The notes: generated from the letters alone by a model not told the origin. Positions 1 through 8,342 are shown, numbered from the stretch's first letter. The stretch: DNA of 24,018 bases from Bacillota bacterium (GCA_023390635.1 JAEWCM010000059.1:1-24018); one strand, 5' to 3'. Made by a program: numbers and translations.

Positions 1-477
1 AATCAAAACAGTACATCTCAAGTTGCGACGGCTAGCAGTACAGCCAAACAAGCGCTTTCCAGTCAAAAAGAGACAAAGACTGCGACAATCGGAGAGGAAT
101 TTACCCTTAAGAATTGGGGAATTCAGGTTACCTCTTTTGGTTTTGACACTTCGGTTAAGGAGGGATTGATCAATTCAGCTTCAGAGAATAAGTATCTGCT
201 TTTATGTCTGAGTATCACCAATAATGGTTCCAGTGCCGAAAACTTTATTGATTTAATCGGAGGAGTTTCTGTAAAGGCTATATATAATGGAAAATATGAA
301 TATCAAACTTCCACAACTACTATTAAGGGAGATATTGCCAATCAGACCATTCAGCCTATGACAACCTATGACGGTTTTACTATGATTAAATTGCCGGAAA
401 ACCTTACCGACGCGTCTGAGAGCATTGTCGTTGTATTTGAAAACAGCGGTGAAAAGTTTCAGGTTACATTAGAATAA
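1..477 (+). CDS. DUF4352-like surface protein, 3' part
   Basis: The frame is open from base 1 to the TAA at 475-477, giving 158 visible residues; the N-terminus lies outside the window. The first 25 or so residues are rich in Ser, Thr, Gln, Ala and Lys, like the linker that follows a lipoprotein signal in many Firmicute surface proteins. From IGEEFTLKNWGIQVTSFGF onward it resembles the DUF4352 immunoglobulin-like fold: an opening beta strand, then a YLLLCLSITNNGSSAENF segment, and a closing strand (IVVVFENSGEKF). DUF4352 proteins are usually extracytoplasmic and of unknown function. The family call is by eye. The lipoprotein idea is inferred because the signal region is not visible. A promoter for the next unit begins only about 23 bases after the stop. 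Confidence 0.6.
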   Translation, partial: NQNSTSQVATASSTAKQALSSQKETKTATIGEEFTLKNWGIQVTSFGFDTSVKEGLINSASENKYLLLCLSITNNGSSAENFIDLIGGVSVKAIYNGKYEYQTSTTTIKGDIANQTIQPMTTYDGFTMIKLPENLTDASESIVVVFENSGEKFQVTLE

Positions 478-499
478 TAAAACTAATTTAAATACTAAT

Positions 500-528
500 T
501 TGACATAGTTATAAATTAGTGATATTAT
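500..528 (+). promoter_or_regulatory. Sigma-A promoter for the 28-codon ORF
   Basis: TTGACA at 500-505 and TATTAT at 523-528 are separated by 17 bases, close to consensus in both boxes. The area is AT-rich and carries repeated ATAAATTAG-type words on both sides of the -10 box. Transcription would start near 535, shortly before the strong ribosome binding site at 544-553. Confidence 0.7.
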
Positions 529-559
529 AAATTAGATAATAAGAAAGGAGGTGAGTTAG

Positions 560-646
560 TTGAGCGACAAGATATTAATTGATTCTATTCTGAAAGCCAT
601 TGGCTTAGAGCCATTGGAAGCCGGAAGCTCAGAAGGCCGGCACTAG
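560..646 (+). CDS. 28-residue peptide with its own promoter and terminator
   Basis: A TTG at 560 follows an AAAGGAGGTGAG Shine-Dalgarno sequence (544-555) and opens 28 codons ending at TAG 644-646. The peptide starts MSDKILIDSILKAIGLEPLE and ends AGSSEGRH. Its first half could form a short amphipathic helix, and there is no signal peptide or cysteine. I do not recognise it. A near-consensus promoter lies just upstream and a 14-bp hairpin terminator starts one base after the stop, so this is a self-contained transcript of roughly 150 nt. The word AGCCATTGG occurs twice inside it (595-603 and 609-617), 14 bases apart and so in different frames, which may point to RNA structure rather than peptide sequence. 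It could be a small protein, a leader peptide or a dual-function small RNA. Confidence 0.5.
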   Translation: MSDKILIDSILKAIGLEPLEAGSSEGRH

Positions 647-686
647 AAGCGAGTTCCTAAGCCCGATTAGGAGCTCGCTTTATTTA
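647..686 (+). terminator. Intrinsic terminator of the sORF unit
   Basis: Arms 647-660 and 667-680 pair over 14 bp with one G-U pair around a 6-base loop (GCCCGA). The arm ends in TT and is followed by TATTTA. It begins directly after the stop codon of the 28-residue ORF. Confidence 0.8.
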
Positions 687-838
687 TGTCGGCGTTCTTG
701 ATGGAATTCTCCATAACTTAAAGTGATCTTGAAATTATCTACATAAGTTTACCAAATATTACATAATACTAAGAGCATAGGAAAGGTAGCTTAGTTTCTA
801 GGCTTTTTCACATAAATTTTCTTTCTTAAGGGTCACCA

Positions 839-884
839 AAAGGGTGAGGAGATACGAGCATTTGCTCATATTTCCTCACCCTTT
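839..884 (-). terminator. Hairpin terminator of the 114-residue gene
   Basis: AAAGGGTGAGGA (839-850) pairs perfectly with TCCTCACCCTTT (873-884), and a smaller GAGCA/TGCTC hairpin lies inside the loop. It lies 29 bases past the stop of the reverse-strand gene at 913. On that strand the arm ends in a short T-run. On the forward strand the following bases are less T-rich, so the main role is probably on the reverse strand. Confidence 0.6.
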
Positions 885-912
885 GTTATTGTATTGGTTT
901 ATTTTTTGCTAA

Positions 913-1257
913 TTAAGCTTGAACCAGCTGGGATTTCAATTGAGCGAGCAGATCTTCCAGGCCTTTTACCTTGTCTACAGACCAGTTCAGTTCTTCTTCT
1001 TTTTTGAAATCAGTTAAATAAGCTGTACATAAGGCCATGAACTCCCGGATATAATCTTCAAAAACAGTAAGCTCCCCAGGTTGAAAGTTATGTTTATAAA
1101 AATATTCGGCAATTTTTGAAGATTTAAAGGCTTGTTCGATAAACTCCAGTGTATAGTCCACATTTTCTGTTTCCTCATAGCAATCAATAGCTCGTTGAAG
1201 ATTGTGATAACAGTCTTCGGAAAATTGTATTAAAAGTAGATTATGTGAAGCTCCCAA
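913..1257 (-). CDS. Hypothetical 114-residue cytoplasmic protein
   Basis: I do not recognise this protein. It begins with TTG at 1257, chosen because AGGAGGG (1272-1266 on this strand) sits eight bases upstream; no ATG start fits. The sequence is acidic and probably mostly helical, with no signal peptide or membrane segment. The C-terminus (VKGLEDLLAQLKSQLVQA) looks like a short amphipathic or coiled-coil helix. Aromatic and charged residues dominate the middle (SSKIAEYFYKHNFQ, VFEDYIREFMALCTAYLTDF). It is monocistronic, divergent from polA and followed by a strong hairpin. Codon use resembles its neighbours, so it is probably a real resident gene. Confidence 0.7.
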   Translation of the reverse strand: MGASHNLLLIQFSEDCYHNLQRAIDCYEETENVDYTLEFIEQAFKSSKIAEYFYKHNFQPGELTVFEDYIREFMALCTAYLTDFKKEEELNWSVDKVKGLEDLLAQLKSQLVQA

Positions 1258-1303
1258 GGTAATTGCCCTCCTTTAATCACGACAATCGATAGTTTATAGT
1301 TCG

Positions 1304-1322
1304 GTGCAATATTAAATTGCAC
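1304..1322. promoter_or_regulatory. GTGCAAT inverted repeat in the divergent region
   Basis: GTGCAAT (1304-1310) and ATTGCAC (1316-1322) form a perfect 7-bp inverted repeat with a 5-base AT spacer. It lies between the reverse-strand gene starting at 1257 and polA at 1474. It could be an operator or a small RNA hairpin; no regulator can be assigned. Confidence 0.3.
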
Positions 1323-1421
1323 AACGACTATGTGTATTATTCGACATGATTAGTGAGAATCCTGTAAGAGTGATATAAAATTTATGAACAGGTGAATATT
1401 CCAATGCCCTTCAAGGAGCGG

Positions 1422-1450
1422 TTGGCGCTGGAACAGGGGTATGTTATAGT
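1422..1450 (+). promoter_or_regulatory. Candidate sigma-A promoter of polA
   Basis: TTGGCG (1422-1427) and TATAGT (1445-1450) are spaced by 17 bases and lie 24 bases before the polA start. Each box matches four or five of six consensus positions. The ribosome binding site GAAAGGGG follows at about 1459. Confidence 0.5.
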
Positions 1451-1473
1451 TATAAAAGAAAGGGGTTGTCAAG

Positions 1474-4167
1474 ATGCCTCGAATATTGATTTTAGATGGA
1501 AACAGTTTAGCCAATCGGGCTTTTTATGCCCTGCCCATGCTGACAACTGCTGATGGGCGGCCCACTAATGTATTACACGGTTTCATGACGATGTTGCTCA
1601 GATTACAGTCGGAACAACAGCCTGATTATTGGGTGGTGGCTTTTGATAAAACTAAAGCAACGGTTCGGATTGATCAATATGCAGGCTATAAAGCCCAGCG
1701 CAAAGCAACTCCGGAAGATTTGCGCCCCCAATTTGCCTATTTGAAGGAGCTTCTGCAAGGGTTTGCCGTACCCATATTGGAGTTGGAAGGTTATGAGGCC
1801 GATGATGTAATTGCGACGGTGACTACAAGAGCAGAACAGGCTGAGATGGAGATTCAAATCTACACAGGAGACAGAGATGCCTTGCAGTTGGTTTCTCCCT
1901 TGACCAAAGTATTTATGACCAAAAAAGGGATCAGTGAAGTGGAGTGCTACGATGTGGAGGCACTTAAAGCCCGCTATCAACTTCGTCCTGAGCAAATTAT
2001 CGATCTGAAGGGTCTCATGGGTGACAGTTCGGATAATATTCCAGGTGTTCCTGGAGTAGGAGAAAAAACTGCTTTGAAATTGCTCTGGGAATATGAAACC
2101 TTGGAAAATGTCTTAGAGCATGCAGGGGAGGTTTCAGGCAAAAAGCTGCAAAGCAACCTGGTGGAATATGCGGAACAGGCTCGACTGAGCAAAAAATTGG
2201 CAACTATGATTCATGATGTACCGCTTGAATTTGAAGTGACCGATTTGTCCTATAAGGTGCCGGACACAGACACAGTCAATTCTTTGTTGACACAATACAG
2301 TTTACGCAGCGTAATGCGGATATGGCAGGATCGAGTGAGACAAGGCGGGAATGAATCAGGTAAGAAATCAGAAGAACAGGGAGAAAGTGATACAAAGAAT
2401 CAGGAGGAAATTCAGGCTCTGGATAAGGCGGAAAGCGGTGGCAGTATCCTGGAAAACTGGCCTTTACATGAGCTGACTGAGAATGAATGGTTAGATCAGA
2501 TTGCAGAATGGCGTGCTAATCCTTCTGTCCTGACACTAGCTTTTCGCACGGATGAGACTTTTCTCCGTCAAAGACTATGGAGCGAATTCGGCATTGCAGT
2601 CAATGGAGAAACTTTTGGTCTGGAGAGGGAAAAAGTAAGTGAAGAAATTGTGGATGCGTGGAGTGCTCTTTTGACTGATCCTCTGGTGCCTAAAGTGGTG
2701 AGCGACGGTAAGAAGCTGGCGGAGATTCTGCTCAATGGTGGGACCGAACTGAATGGAATAAGCTTGGACTTGAGTTTAGCAGCGTATCTTCAGAATTCTG
2801 CCCGCTCGGCCTTTAGCGCTCTTGATCTGGTAAAAGACTATTTTCCCCGGCTGATAGCGTTGGAAAGTGTTACAGAAGAGGCAGCTGCGTTGGCACAAGT
2901 GGCCCCCAAGTATGTTCATCAGACAGAAGAACTGGGTCTGGCCGGGCTTCTTCACGATATTGAAGAGCCTTTAAGCCTTTTGTTGGCTAAAATGGAGCAT
3001 CACGGGATCAGAGTCGATACTAAGCAGCTGGAATTATACGGAGATACCCTAAAGGAAGAACTGAAGCACCTGGAAGACGGGATATACGGGATGGCGGAAG
3101 GAGAGTTTAACTTGAATTCTCCTCAGCAGCTGGGACACGTCCTTTTTGAGAAGCTGGGATTGCCGCCGAAAAAGAAAACGAAGACAGGATATTCTACCGA
3201 TGCGGAGACCCTGGAGGAATTGCGCCCGCTCCATCCTATGATTGATAAACTCCTTACCTACCGTCAAATGAGCAAACTCTTGTCTACCTATGTCAACGGC
3301 TTACTGACTCAGGCTCAGGATGAGAGGATTCATACTACTTTTCAGCAAACGGTTACCGCTACCGGGCGTTTGTCCAGTACAGAGCCTAACCTGCAGAATA
3401 TTCCAATCCGGATGGAAGAGGGACGGCGGCTGCGCAAGGTGTTTCATGCGAATCAGACGGATTGGGTTTTATTTTCCGCTGACTATTCACAGATCGAATT
3501 GCGGATCTTAGCCCATTACTCCCAGGATGAGCTGCTTTGTGAGTCATTTGCCCTGGCGCAGGATGTTCATGCCAGAACGGCAGCGGAGGTATTTGAAATT
3601 CCCATTACCGAAGTTACTTCTGATATGAGGAGAAAAGCTAAAGCAGTTAACTTTGGTTTGGTATATGGTTTGACAGACTTTGGCCTAAGCCGTGATTTGG
3701 GAATTCCCCGCAAAGAGGCTAAATTTTATGTTGAACAATATTTTGCCCGCTATGCCGGCGTAAAAAGGTATTTGACTGAAGTGGTGGAAGAAGCCAAACA
3801 GACAGGAGAAGTGCGAACCCTTTTCAACCGTCTGCGCCGCATACCTGAGCTTCGAAGTGCTAACCGGGTGCAGCGGCAATTTGGGGAGCGCATTGCTATG
3901 AATACTCCCGTTCAGGGAACGGCGGCAGATATTATGAAATTAGCCATGCTGGCAGTTGACCAGGGATTAATGATGATGAACAGCAAGGCGAATATCTTGC
4001 TTCAAGTTCATGACGAGTTGGTTTTGGAGGTGCCCCCGGAAGAATTAAAGGCCGTGGCAGCCATGGTCAAGGAACGGATGGAAATGGTGTATCCCCTGGC
4101 AGTGCCGCTGACCGTGGATATGAAATCAGGGGATAATTGGTTTGATATGAAGGCTTTAACTTTGTGA
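1474..4167 (+). CDS. polA: DNA polymerase I
   Basis: Pol I fills gaps in DNA repair and replaces Okazaki primers. The 897 residues show the full family layout. The N-terminal 5'-3' nuclease (about 1-290) has LILDGNSLANRAF, GYEADDVIATV, YTGDRDALQLVS and the DNA-binding DSSDNIPGVPGVGEKTALKL. A charged linker follows at about 290-325. The middle domain has the 3'-5' exonuclease position, but its motifs look degraded: the family FDTET is FRTDET near residues 357-362, and the motif II aspartate appears to be Ala (DGKKLAEIL). Proofreading is therefore probably absent, as in Bacillus and Taq enzymes. The polymerase domain has motif A DYSQIELR (Asp670), motif B RRKAKAVNFGLVYG (from 719) and motif C VHDELVLE (Asp847). 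The start has GAAAGGGG upstream. mutM follows after 15 bases, a conserved pairing. Confidence 0.97.
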   Translation: MPRILILDGNSLANRAFYALPMLTTADGRPTNVLHGFMTMLLRLQSEQQPDYWVVAFDKTKATVRIDQYAGYKAQRKATPEDLRPQFAYLKELLQGFAVPILELEGYEADDVIATVTTRAEQAEMEIQIYTGDRDALQLVSPLTKVFMTKKGISEVECYDVEALKARYQLRPEQIIDLKGLMGDSSDNIPGVPGVGEKTALKLLWEYETLENVLEHAGEVSGKKLQSNLVEYAEQARLSKKLATMIHDVPLEFEVTDLSYKVPDTDTVNSLLTQYSLRSVMRIWQDRVRQGGNESGKKSEEQGESDTKNQEEIQALDKAESGGSILENWPLHELTENEWLDQIAEWRANPSVLTLAFRTDETFLRQRLWSEFGIAVNGETFGLEREKVSEEIVDAWSALLTDPLVPKVVSDGKKLAEILLNGGTELNGISLDLSLAAYLQNSARSAFSALDLVKDYFPRLIALESVTEEAAALAQVAPKYVHQTEELGLAGLLHDIEEPLSLLLAKMEHHGIRVDTKQLELYGDTLKEELKHLEDGIYGMAEGEFNLNSPQQLGHVLFEKLGLPPKKKTKTGYSTDAETLEELRPLHPMIDKLLTYRQMSKLLSTYVNGLLTQAQDERIHTTFQQTVTATGRLSSTEPNLQNIPIRMEEGRRLRKVFHANQTDWVLFSADYSQIELRILAHYSQDELLCESFALAQDVHARTAAEVFEIPITEVTSDMRRKAKAVNFGLVYGLTDFGLSRDLGIPRKEAKFYVEQYFARYAGVKRYLTEVVEEAKQTGEVRTLFNRLRRIPELRSANRVQRQFGERIAMNTPVQGTAADIMKLAMLAVDQGLMMMNSKANILLQVHDELVLEVPPEELKAVAAMVKERMEMVYPLAVPLTVDMKSGDNWFDMKALTL

Positions 4168-4182
4168 AAGGCGGAATGAGAA

Positions 4183-5016
4183 ATGCCTGAACTGCCTGAA
4201 GTGGAAAGTATCCGCCGGTCTTTGGAAATACTGGTCCCCGGTCAGAAAATCGAAGGAATTGAACTGATCTGGCCAGGTGCCGTGGAGGGCTGGAAAGAGA
4301 AATCATTCGGTGATCTGGTATTGGGGCGGACCATAGAGACGATTGGGCGGAAGGGTAAATACCTGCTCATTGGATTGGATGAGGGTATCACGGTGGTTGG
4401 ACATATGCGTATGACCGGCAGATTGCTCTATTACCCATGTCACGGGAAAGATGAGCAGACGTTTGGGCGCCATACCCATGTGGTGCTGAAGCTCAGTCTA
4501 GGGGAACTCCATTTTAATGATCAGCGTAAATTTGGCAGATTGTCGGTGGTCCCCACTGACAGTCTCAGCCTGTATCCTCCATTGGCTAAATTAGGACCGG
4601 AGCCTATGGACAAAGATTTGGATGGCTCGACATTGGAGCATAAATTAAGAAACAGGAAAGTCAGCCTAAAGGCAGCTTTGCTGGATCAAACAGTAGTGGC
4701 GGGTTTGGGAAATATTTATGCCGATGAGGTGATGTTCGAAGCCGGAATTGAGCCGGAACGCCTGGTCTGTCATTTGGGCAGCACCGAGATGGAAAGGCTC
4801 TGCCAGTCTATGCGCAATGTGATTGAAGCTGCGATTGAGGCTAAAGGGACAACTTTTCGGGATTATCGGGATGCTTATGGTGGCAGCGGAGCTTTTCAGA
4901 ATAGATTGAAGGTTTACGGAAGAGCAGGAAAACCTTGTGTACAATGCGGAACTCCTCTGTTAAAAATGAGGTTAGCTGGCAGAACTACAGTGTGGTGCCC
5001 CCATTGTCAAAAGTGA
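4183..5016 (+). CDS. mutM: Formamidopyrimidine-DNA glycosylase
   Basis: A bifunctional glycosylase and AP lyase that removes 8-oxoguanine and formamidopyrimidines from oxidised DNA. The N-terminus MPELPEVESIRRSLE carries the catalytic Pro2 (exposed after Met removal) and Glu3. GRKGKYLLIGLD holds the conserved lysine, and HFNDQRKFGRL and VAGLGNIYADE are family hallmarks. The C-terminal zinc finger is intact: Cys252, Cys255, Cys272 and Cys275, with Arg267 in the GRTT turn. At 277 residues it is the normal length. It starts 15 bases after polA, behind GAAAGGCGG, and must be cotranscribed with it. In Bacillus mutM also follows polA, so the pair forms a base-excision repair unit. Confidence 0.97.
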   Translation: MPELPEVESIRRSLEILVPGQKIEGIELIWPGAVEGWKEKSFGDLVLGRTIETIGRKGKYLLIGLDEGITVVGHMRMTGRLLYYPCHGKDEQTFGRHTHVVLKLSLGELHFNDQRKFGRLSVVPTDSLSLYPPLAKLGPEPMDKDLDGSTLEHKLRNRKVSLKAALLDQTVVAGLGNIYADEVMFEAGIEPERLVCHLGSTEMERLCQSMRNVIEAAIEAKGTTFRDYRDAYGGSGAFQNRLKVYGRAGKPCVQCGTPLLKMRLAGRTTVWCPHCQK

Positions 5017-5050
5017 AATATTTAAGAGGGAAATGGAGTCGTTTATTGGG

Positions 5051-6889
5051 ATGAGTATTTTAGCTTGCCGGAATTGTGGAGCAGATGTAGCAGGAGATCC
5101 TTTGTTCAGAGATATCTCTTTTGCCATTGAACCGGGAGAAAAAGTGGGTTTAATCGGTCCGAACGGAGCAGGCAAGACTACCTTGTTAAAGGCTTGCCTG
5201 GGAGAGCATCGGTGGGAAATAGGAGAGTGCTTTTTGTCCGGTTCAATTGGATATTTGCCCCAAATGCCTCTGCTTCAAGAAGATGGCACGGTGTATGAGA
5301 TGATGCTTGAAGCTTCTGCCGAGCTTTTGAGAATGCAGGCTGAATTACGGGATCTGGAAGGAAGAATGGCAGAGGGGGCAGATCAGAAGATCTTTGACCA
5401 CTATGCCATTCTGACGGAAAAGTTCGAGCGGAGGGGCGGTTATGCTCTGGAAGCCCAAATCCGGCGCATCCTATCCGGCTTGGGTCTTGCGGAAGAGGCC
5501 GGCTCTCAAATTACTTGGCTAAGCGGAGGTCAAAAGACCCGGCTGGCCCTGGGCAGGCTCCTGCTCCGCTCTCCCGACTTATTGTTTTTGGATGAACCGA
5601 CCAACCACTTGGATATTGAAGCGACAGAATGGCTGGAAGGTTTCTTACGTGAATATCCGGGTGCGGTGCTGATCGTTTCCCATGACCGCTATTTTCTCGA
5701 TCAGGTAGTGGGAAAAATTTTTCACTTGAATCAGGGTAGACTGAAGGTTTATGAGGGGAATTATTCTGAGTTTGAGCTGCAAAGTATGATCGAGCAGAAA
5801 ACCCGGGAGCGGGAAGAAGAAAAGCTTCTGAAAAAGATTGCCCGGCTGGAAGAGTATGTGCGCCGTAACCGGGCAGGTGTCAATGCGAAGCAGGCACGGG
5901 GCAGGGAGATTCAATTGAATAAAATGGCTCCAGTGGAGAAGGCAGCATCAGTCCGACACGTAAGTCTTTCTTTAGGACAGGCGGCACGGAGCGGTGATCG
6001 TGTGCTTGAAGTGGAAGATCTGGCCCTGAGCTTTGGAGACAAGACAATCTTTCAGCATATAAATCTTGATCTGCGCAGGGAAGACAGAGTGGCTCTGCTG
6101 GGAAAAAACGGCGCCGGCAAGACTTCCTTGCTTAAATGCATTATAGGAATCCTGCCGGGACAAGGTAATGTTAAATTAGGAGCTAATGTAAAGGTTGCCT
6201 ATTATTCTCAGGAACATGAAAATCTGGATTTAAACAGGACGGTCATGGAAGAGATTCTATACTCTTCAGAACTGATTGATGGAGAAGCCCGCGCTCTCCT
6301 GGCCCGCTTTGGTTTTCGGGAAGAAGAGGTTTTTAAACCGGTAAGAAGCTTGAGCGGAGGAGAGAAGAGCCGTTTAAGTCTCTGCAAGCTTTTTTTGGCG
6401 AACGGAAATTTGCTGTTATTGGACGAACCGACGAATCATTTAGATAGTGAAACCCGCTCTGAACTGGAAGAGACCCTGAACGGATATGAAGGAACTTTGC
6501 TGGTAATATCCCATGATCGGTATTTTCTTGACCAGATAGCGACAAGGGTGATAGAGCTAACTCCAGAAGGGCTGATTTGCTTTAGCGGCAATTATTCCGA
6601 TTATAAGGCCCGCAAAAGGGACTTGGAGAAAAAAGCGGAGAGTAAACCTCTTAGCTCTGCACAAAGGGATCGGCAAGAGGCCAAAGAAGCTGCGAGGCAA
6701 AGAAAAAAACTGGAACAAATGGAAGAGAATATTGCCGCTCTAGAGAAAAAGATAGCAGAACTTGAGGTAGTAATGGCTGAGTGTGGCAGTGATTATGAAA
6801 AGACCTTAGCTTTGCATCGAGAGCACGAAGAAACGGAGAGAGCTTTGAACCAAGCCATTGAAGCCTGGACAGAAGCTATGGATGAGTGA
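5051..6889 (+). CDS. ABC-F family ATPase (YdiF/Uup-like)
   Basis: A soluble protein with two ATP-binding cassettes and no membrane domain. ABC-F proteins act on ribosomes as translation factors or antibiotic-protection proteins. Cassette 1 has Walker A GPNGAGKT (36-43), signature LSGGQ (157) and Walker B LFLDEPTNHLD (Asp181). Cassette 2 has GKNGAGKT (351-358), LSGGE (434) and LLLDEPTNHLD (Asp458). A charged linker lies between them. The tail (about 530-612) is rich in Glu, Lys and Arg and should form a coiled coil, as in YdiF and Uup. I chose ATG 5051 because MSILACRN matches the usual family opening. ATG 5033 is possible, but its AGAGGG site is only two bases away. It sits between mutM and ytaF, which are adjacent in Bacillus. 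Which ABC-F subgroup, and whether it confers resistance, cannot be read from the sequence. Confidence 0.93.
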   Translation: MSILACRNCGADVAGDPLFRDISFAIEPGEKVGLIGPNGAGKTTLLKACLGEHRWEIGECFLSGSIGYLPQMPLLQEDGTVYEMMLEASAELLRMQAELRDLEGRMAEGADQKIFDHYAILTEKFERRGGYALEAQIRRILSGLGLAEEAGSQITWLSGGQKTRLALGRLLLRSPDLLFLDEPTNHLDIEATEWLEGFLREYPGAVLIVSHDRYFLDQVVGKIFHLNQGRLKVYEGNYSEFELQSMIEQKTREREEEKLLKKIARLEEYVRRNRAGVNAKQARGREIQLNKMAPVEKAASVRHVSLSLGQAARSGDRVLEVEDLALSFGDKTIFQHINLDLRREDRVALLGKNGAGKTSLLKCIIGILPGQGNVKLGANVKVAYYSQEHENLDLNRTVMEEILYSSELIDGEARALLARFGFREEEVFKPVRSLSGGEKSRLSLCKLFLANGNLLLLDEPTNHLDSETRSELEETLNGYEGTLLVISHDRYFLDQIATRVIELTPEGLICFSGNYSDYKARKRDLEKKAESKPLSSAQRDRQEAKEAARQRKKLEQMEENIAALEKKIAELEVVMAECGSDYEKTLALHREHEETERALNQAIEAWTEAMDE

Positions 6890-6946
6890 CCAAAACTGAG
6901 AACCTCCCATATATTATCCTGAACTTGAAAGATGGAGGGATACATA

Positions 6947-7663
6947 ATGGGAGGAACATTGCTCATGGCGATTGCATTGAGCTTAGATGGGTTTGGCGTT
7001 GGTCTGGCATATGGGCTGCGGCGCATCCGCATTTCCCAGGCATCCTTTGTAATCATTGCTCTGTGTACCATATTGGCAATGGGGACTTCCATGCTCTTAG
7101 GAACATGGGCAGCTCTTTATCTCAAAACAATTCCCGCCCCTGTGCTTGGAGCGGCAATTCTGTTTGGGATTGGAGCTTTTCAGCTTATACAGGCTGTAAG
7201 AAACAAAAATAGGGGCATTCAAGGAGAAGTGGATTCAGAGCTGCTGATGCCGGAAGCAGTTCCGGCAATGGCGGTGCTGAATCCGGAATTTTCCCAATCG
7301 GAGAGAGCGTTTGAAGATGAGGTGAGAGAACCTGTTTTTCGTATCCAGTTGCGCTTCCTGGGTCTGATCATTCAGGTGCTGCGTACTCCTGATATGGCAG
7401 ATATGGATAAGTCGGGAGGAATCAGCTGGAAGGAAAGCTTCCTCCTTGGGAGTGCACTGGCAGTGGATGCTTTTGCTGCAGGAATCGGGGCAGCTATGAC
7501 AGGGATGAGCCTGATCCTGATTGGGATCGTGGCATTAACTCAGATGGGGATGATCAAGCTGGGCCAGTTTTCCGCAGGCAAGATTCCTCAAGAGTGGCTG
7601 GCTCATGCCAGTTATTTGCCGGGAGTTGTTTTGATTCTGGTAGCCGTGTTTAAGTTACTGTGA
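6947..7663 (+). CDS. ytaF: Sporulation membrane protein YtaF (MntP-like)
   Basis: An integral membrane protein with about six hydrophobic segments in two related halves. Each half carries the same motif around a buried aspartate: IALSLDGFGVGLAYG near the start and ALAVDAFAAGIGAAMTG near residue 180. This duplicated, Asp-containing core is shared with the MntP manganese-efflux fold, so cation transport is plausible; YtaF itself is known as a sporulation membrane protein. A hydrophilic, acidic stretch lies between the halves (about residues 85-160), with conspicuous DMADMDKSGG. I chose ATG 6947 because GGAGGG (6934-6939) is seven bases upstream; the ATG at 6932 overlaps that site. The ytaF-coaE order after polA-mutM matches Bacillus subtilis. 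Confidence 0.88.
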   Translation: MGGTLLMAIALSLDGFGVGLAYGLRRIRISQASFVIIALCTILAMGTSMLLGTWAALYLKTIPAPVLGAAILFGIGAFQLIQAVRNKNRGIQGEVDSELLMPEAVPAMAVLNPEFSQSERAFEDEVREPVFRIQLRFLGLIIQVLRTPDMADMDKSGGISWKESFLLGSALAVDAFAAGIGAAMTGMSLILIGIVALTQMGMIKLGQFSAGKIPQEWLAHASYLPGVVLILVAVFKLL

Positions 7664-7676
7664 TGGGGTGATAGAG

Positions 7677-8279
7677 ATGCAGACCATTGGACTGACAGGA
7701 GGTATAGGGAGCGGAAAGAGCCGTGTGGCTGCATGGTTCGCCAAAGAACATATCCCTGTATTGGACGCGGATCTGATAGTGCATGAGTTGATGGAACAGG
7801 ACGGGGAGTTGATTCAATCCCTGATCGAGGAATTTGGTCCGGGGATAAGAGATCATCATAATGGGATTAACCGAAGAGCCTTAGGAAGAATCGTTTTTGA
7901 TCATGAGGAGGCACGAGTATGTCTGGAACAGCTTGTGCATCCCCGCCTTTTTCAAGTGTTTAGTGAACGGCAGAGAGAGCTGATAAATAGAGGTTATAAG
8001 GCTTGCATTTGGGATGTTCCCCTCTTGCTGGAAAGTAAAATGGAAAGTTCAGTCAACGAAGTTTGGGTGGTGTGGGCAGCGCTGGATACCAGAATTCAGC
8101 GTGTCCGGCTTAGGGACAAGCTCAGCAAGGACGCTGTATTAAAAAGGATAAACGCTCAAATTCCGTTGGAAATGAAAGTGGAAAAAGCTGATGTGGTGAT
8201 TGATAATTCAGGATCGTGGGCTGAGACTGAAGTACAGTTAGCGGTTCTCTGCCAGAAATTAAATGGTTCTTTAATCTGA
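7677..8279 (+). CDS. coaE: Dephospho-CoA kinase
   Basis: Catalyses the last step of coenzyme A synthesis, phosphorylating the ribose 3'-OH of dephospho-CoA with ATP. The P-loop GGIGSGKS is at residues 8-15. VLDADLIVHEL carries the conserved Asp30-Ala-Asp32. HPRLF and the CoA-site segment DVPLLLESKM are also present. At 200 residues it is typical. I chose ATG 7677 because GGGGTG (7665-7670) lies six bases upstream and MQTIGLTGG fits the family start; the GTG at 7668 lies within that site. It follows ytaF by 13 bases and is probably cotranscribed with it. Confidence 0.96.
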   Translation: MQTIGLTGGIGSGKSRVAAWFAKEHIPVLDADLIVHELMEQDGELIQSLIEEFGPGIRDHHNGINRRALGRIVFDHEEARVCLEQLVHPRLFQVFSERQRELINRGYKACIWDVPLLLESKMESSVNEVWVVWAALDTRIQRVRLRDKLSKDAVLKRINAQIPLEMKVEKADVVIDNSGSWAETEVQLAVLCQKLNGSLI

Positions 8280-8342
8280 AATAATCCTGTATACTTAGAG
8301 AATAAGATCTTGACCGATGGGAAAGGAGGAAGAATCCGTGGG

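Noticed and set aside
691..838. Possible gene or RNA between the two terminators
   Set aside because: No ORF with a binding site and no convincing structure or promoter was found.
8267..8295. TTCTTT-17-TATACT as a promoter for the lytic transglycosylase
   Set aside because: The -35 box is poor and lies within coaE; transcription from upstream is sufficient.
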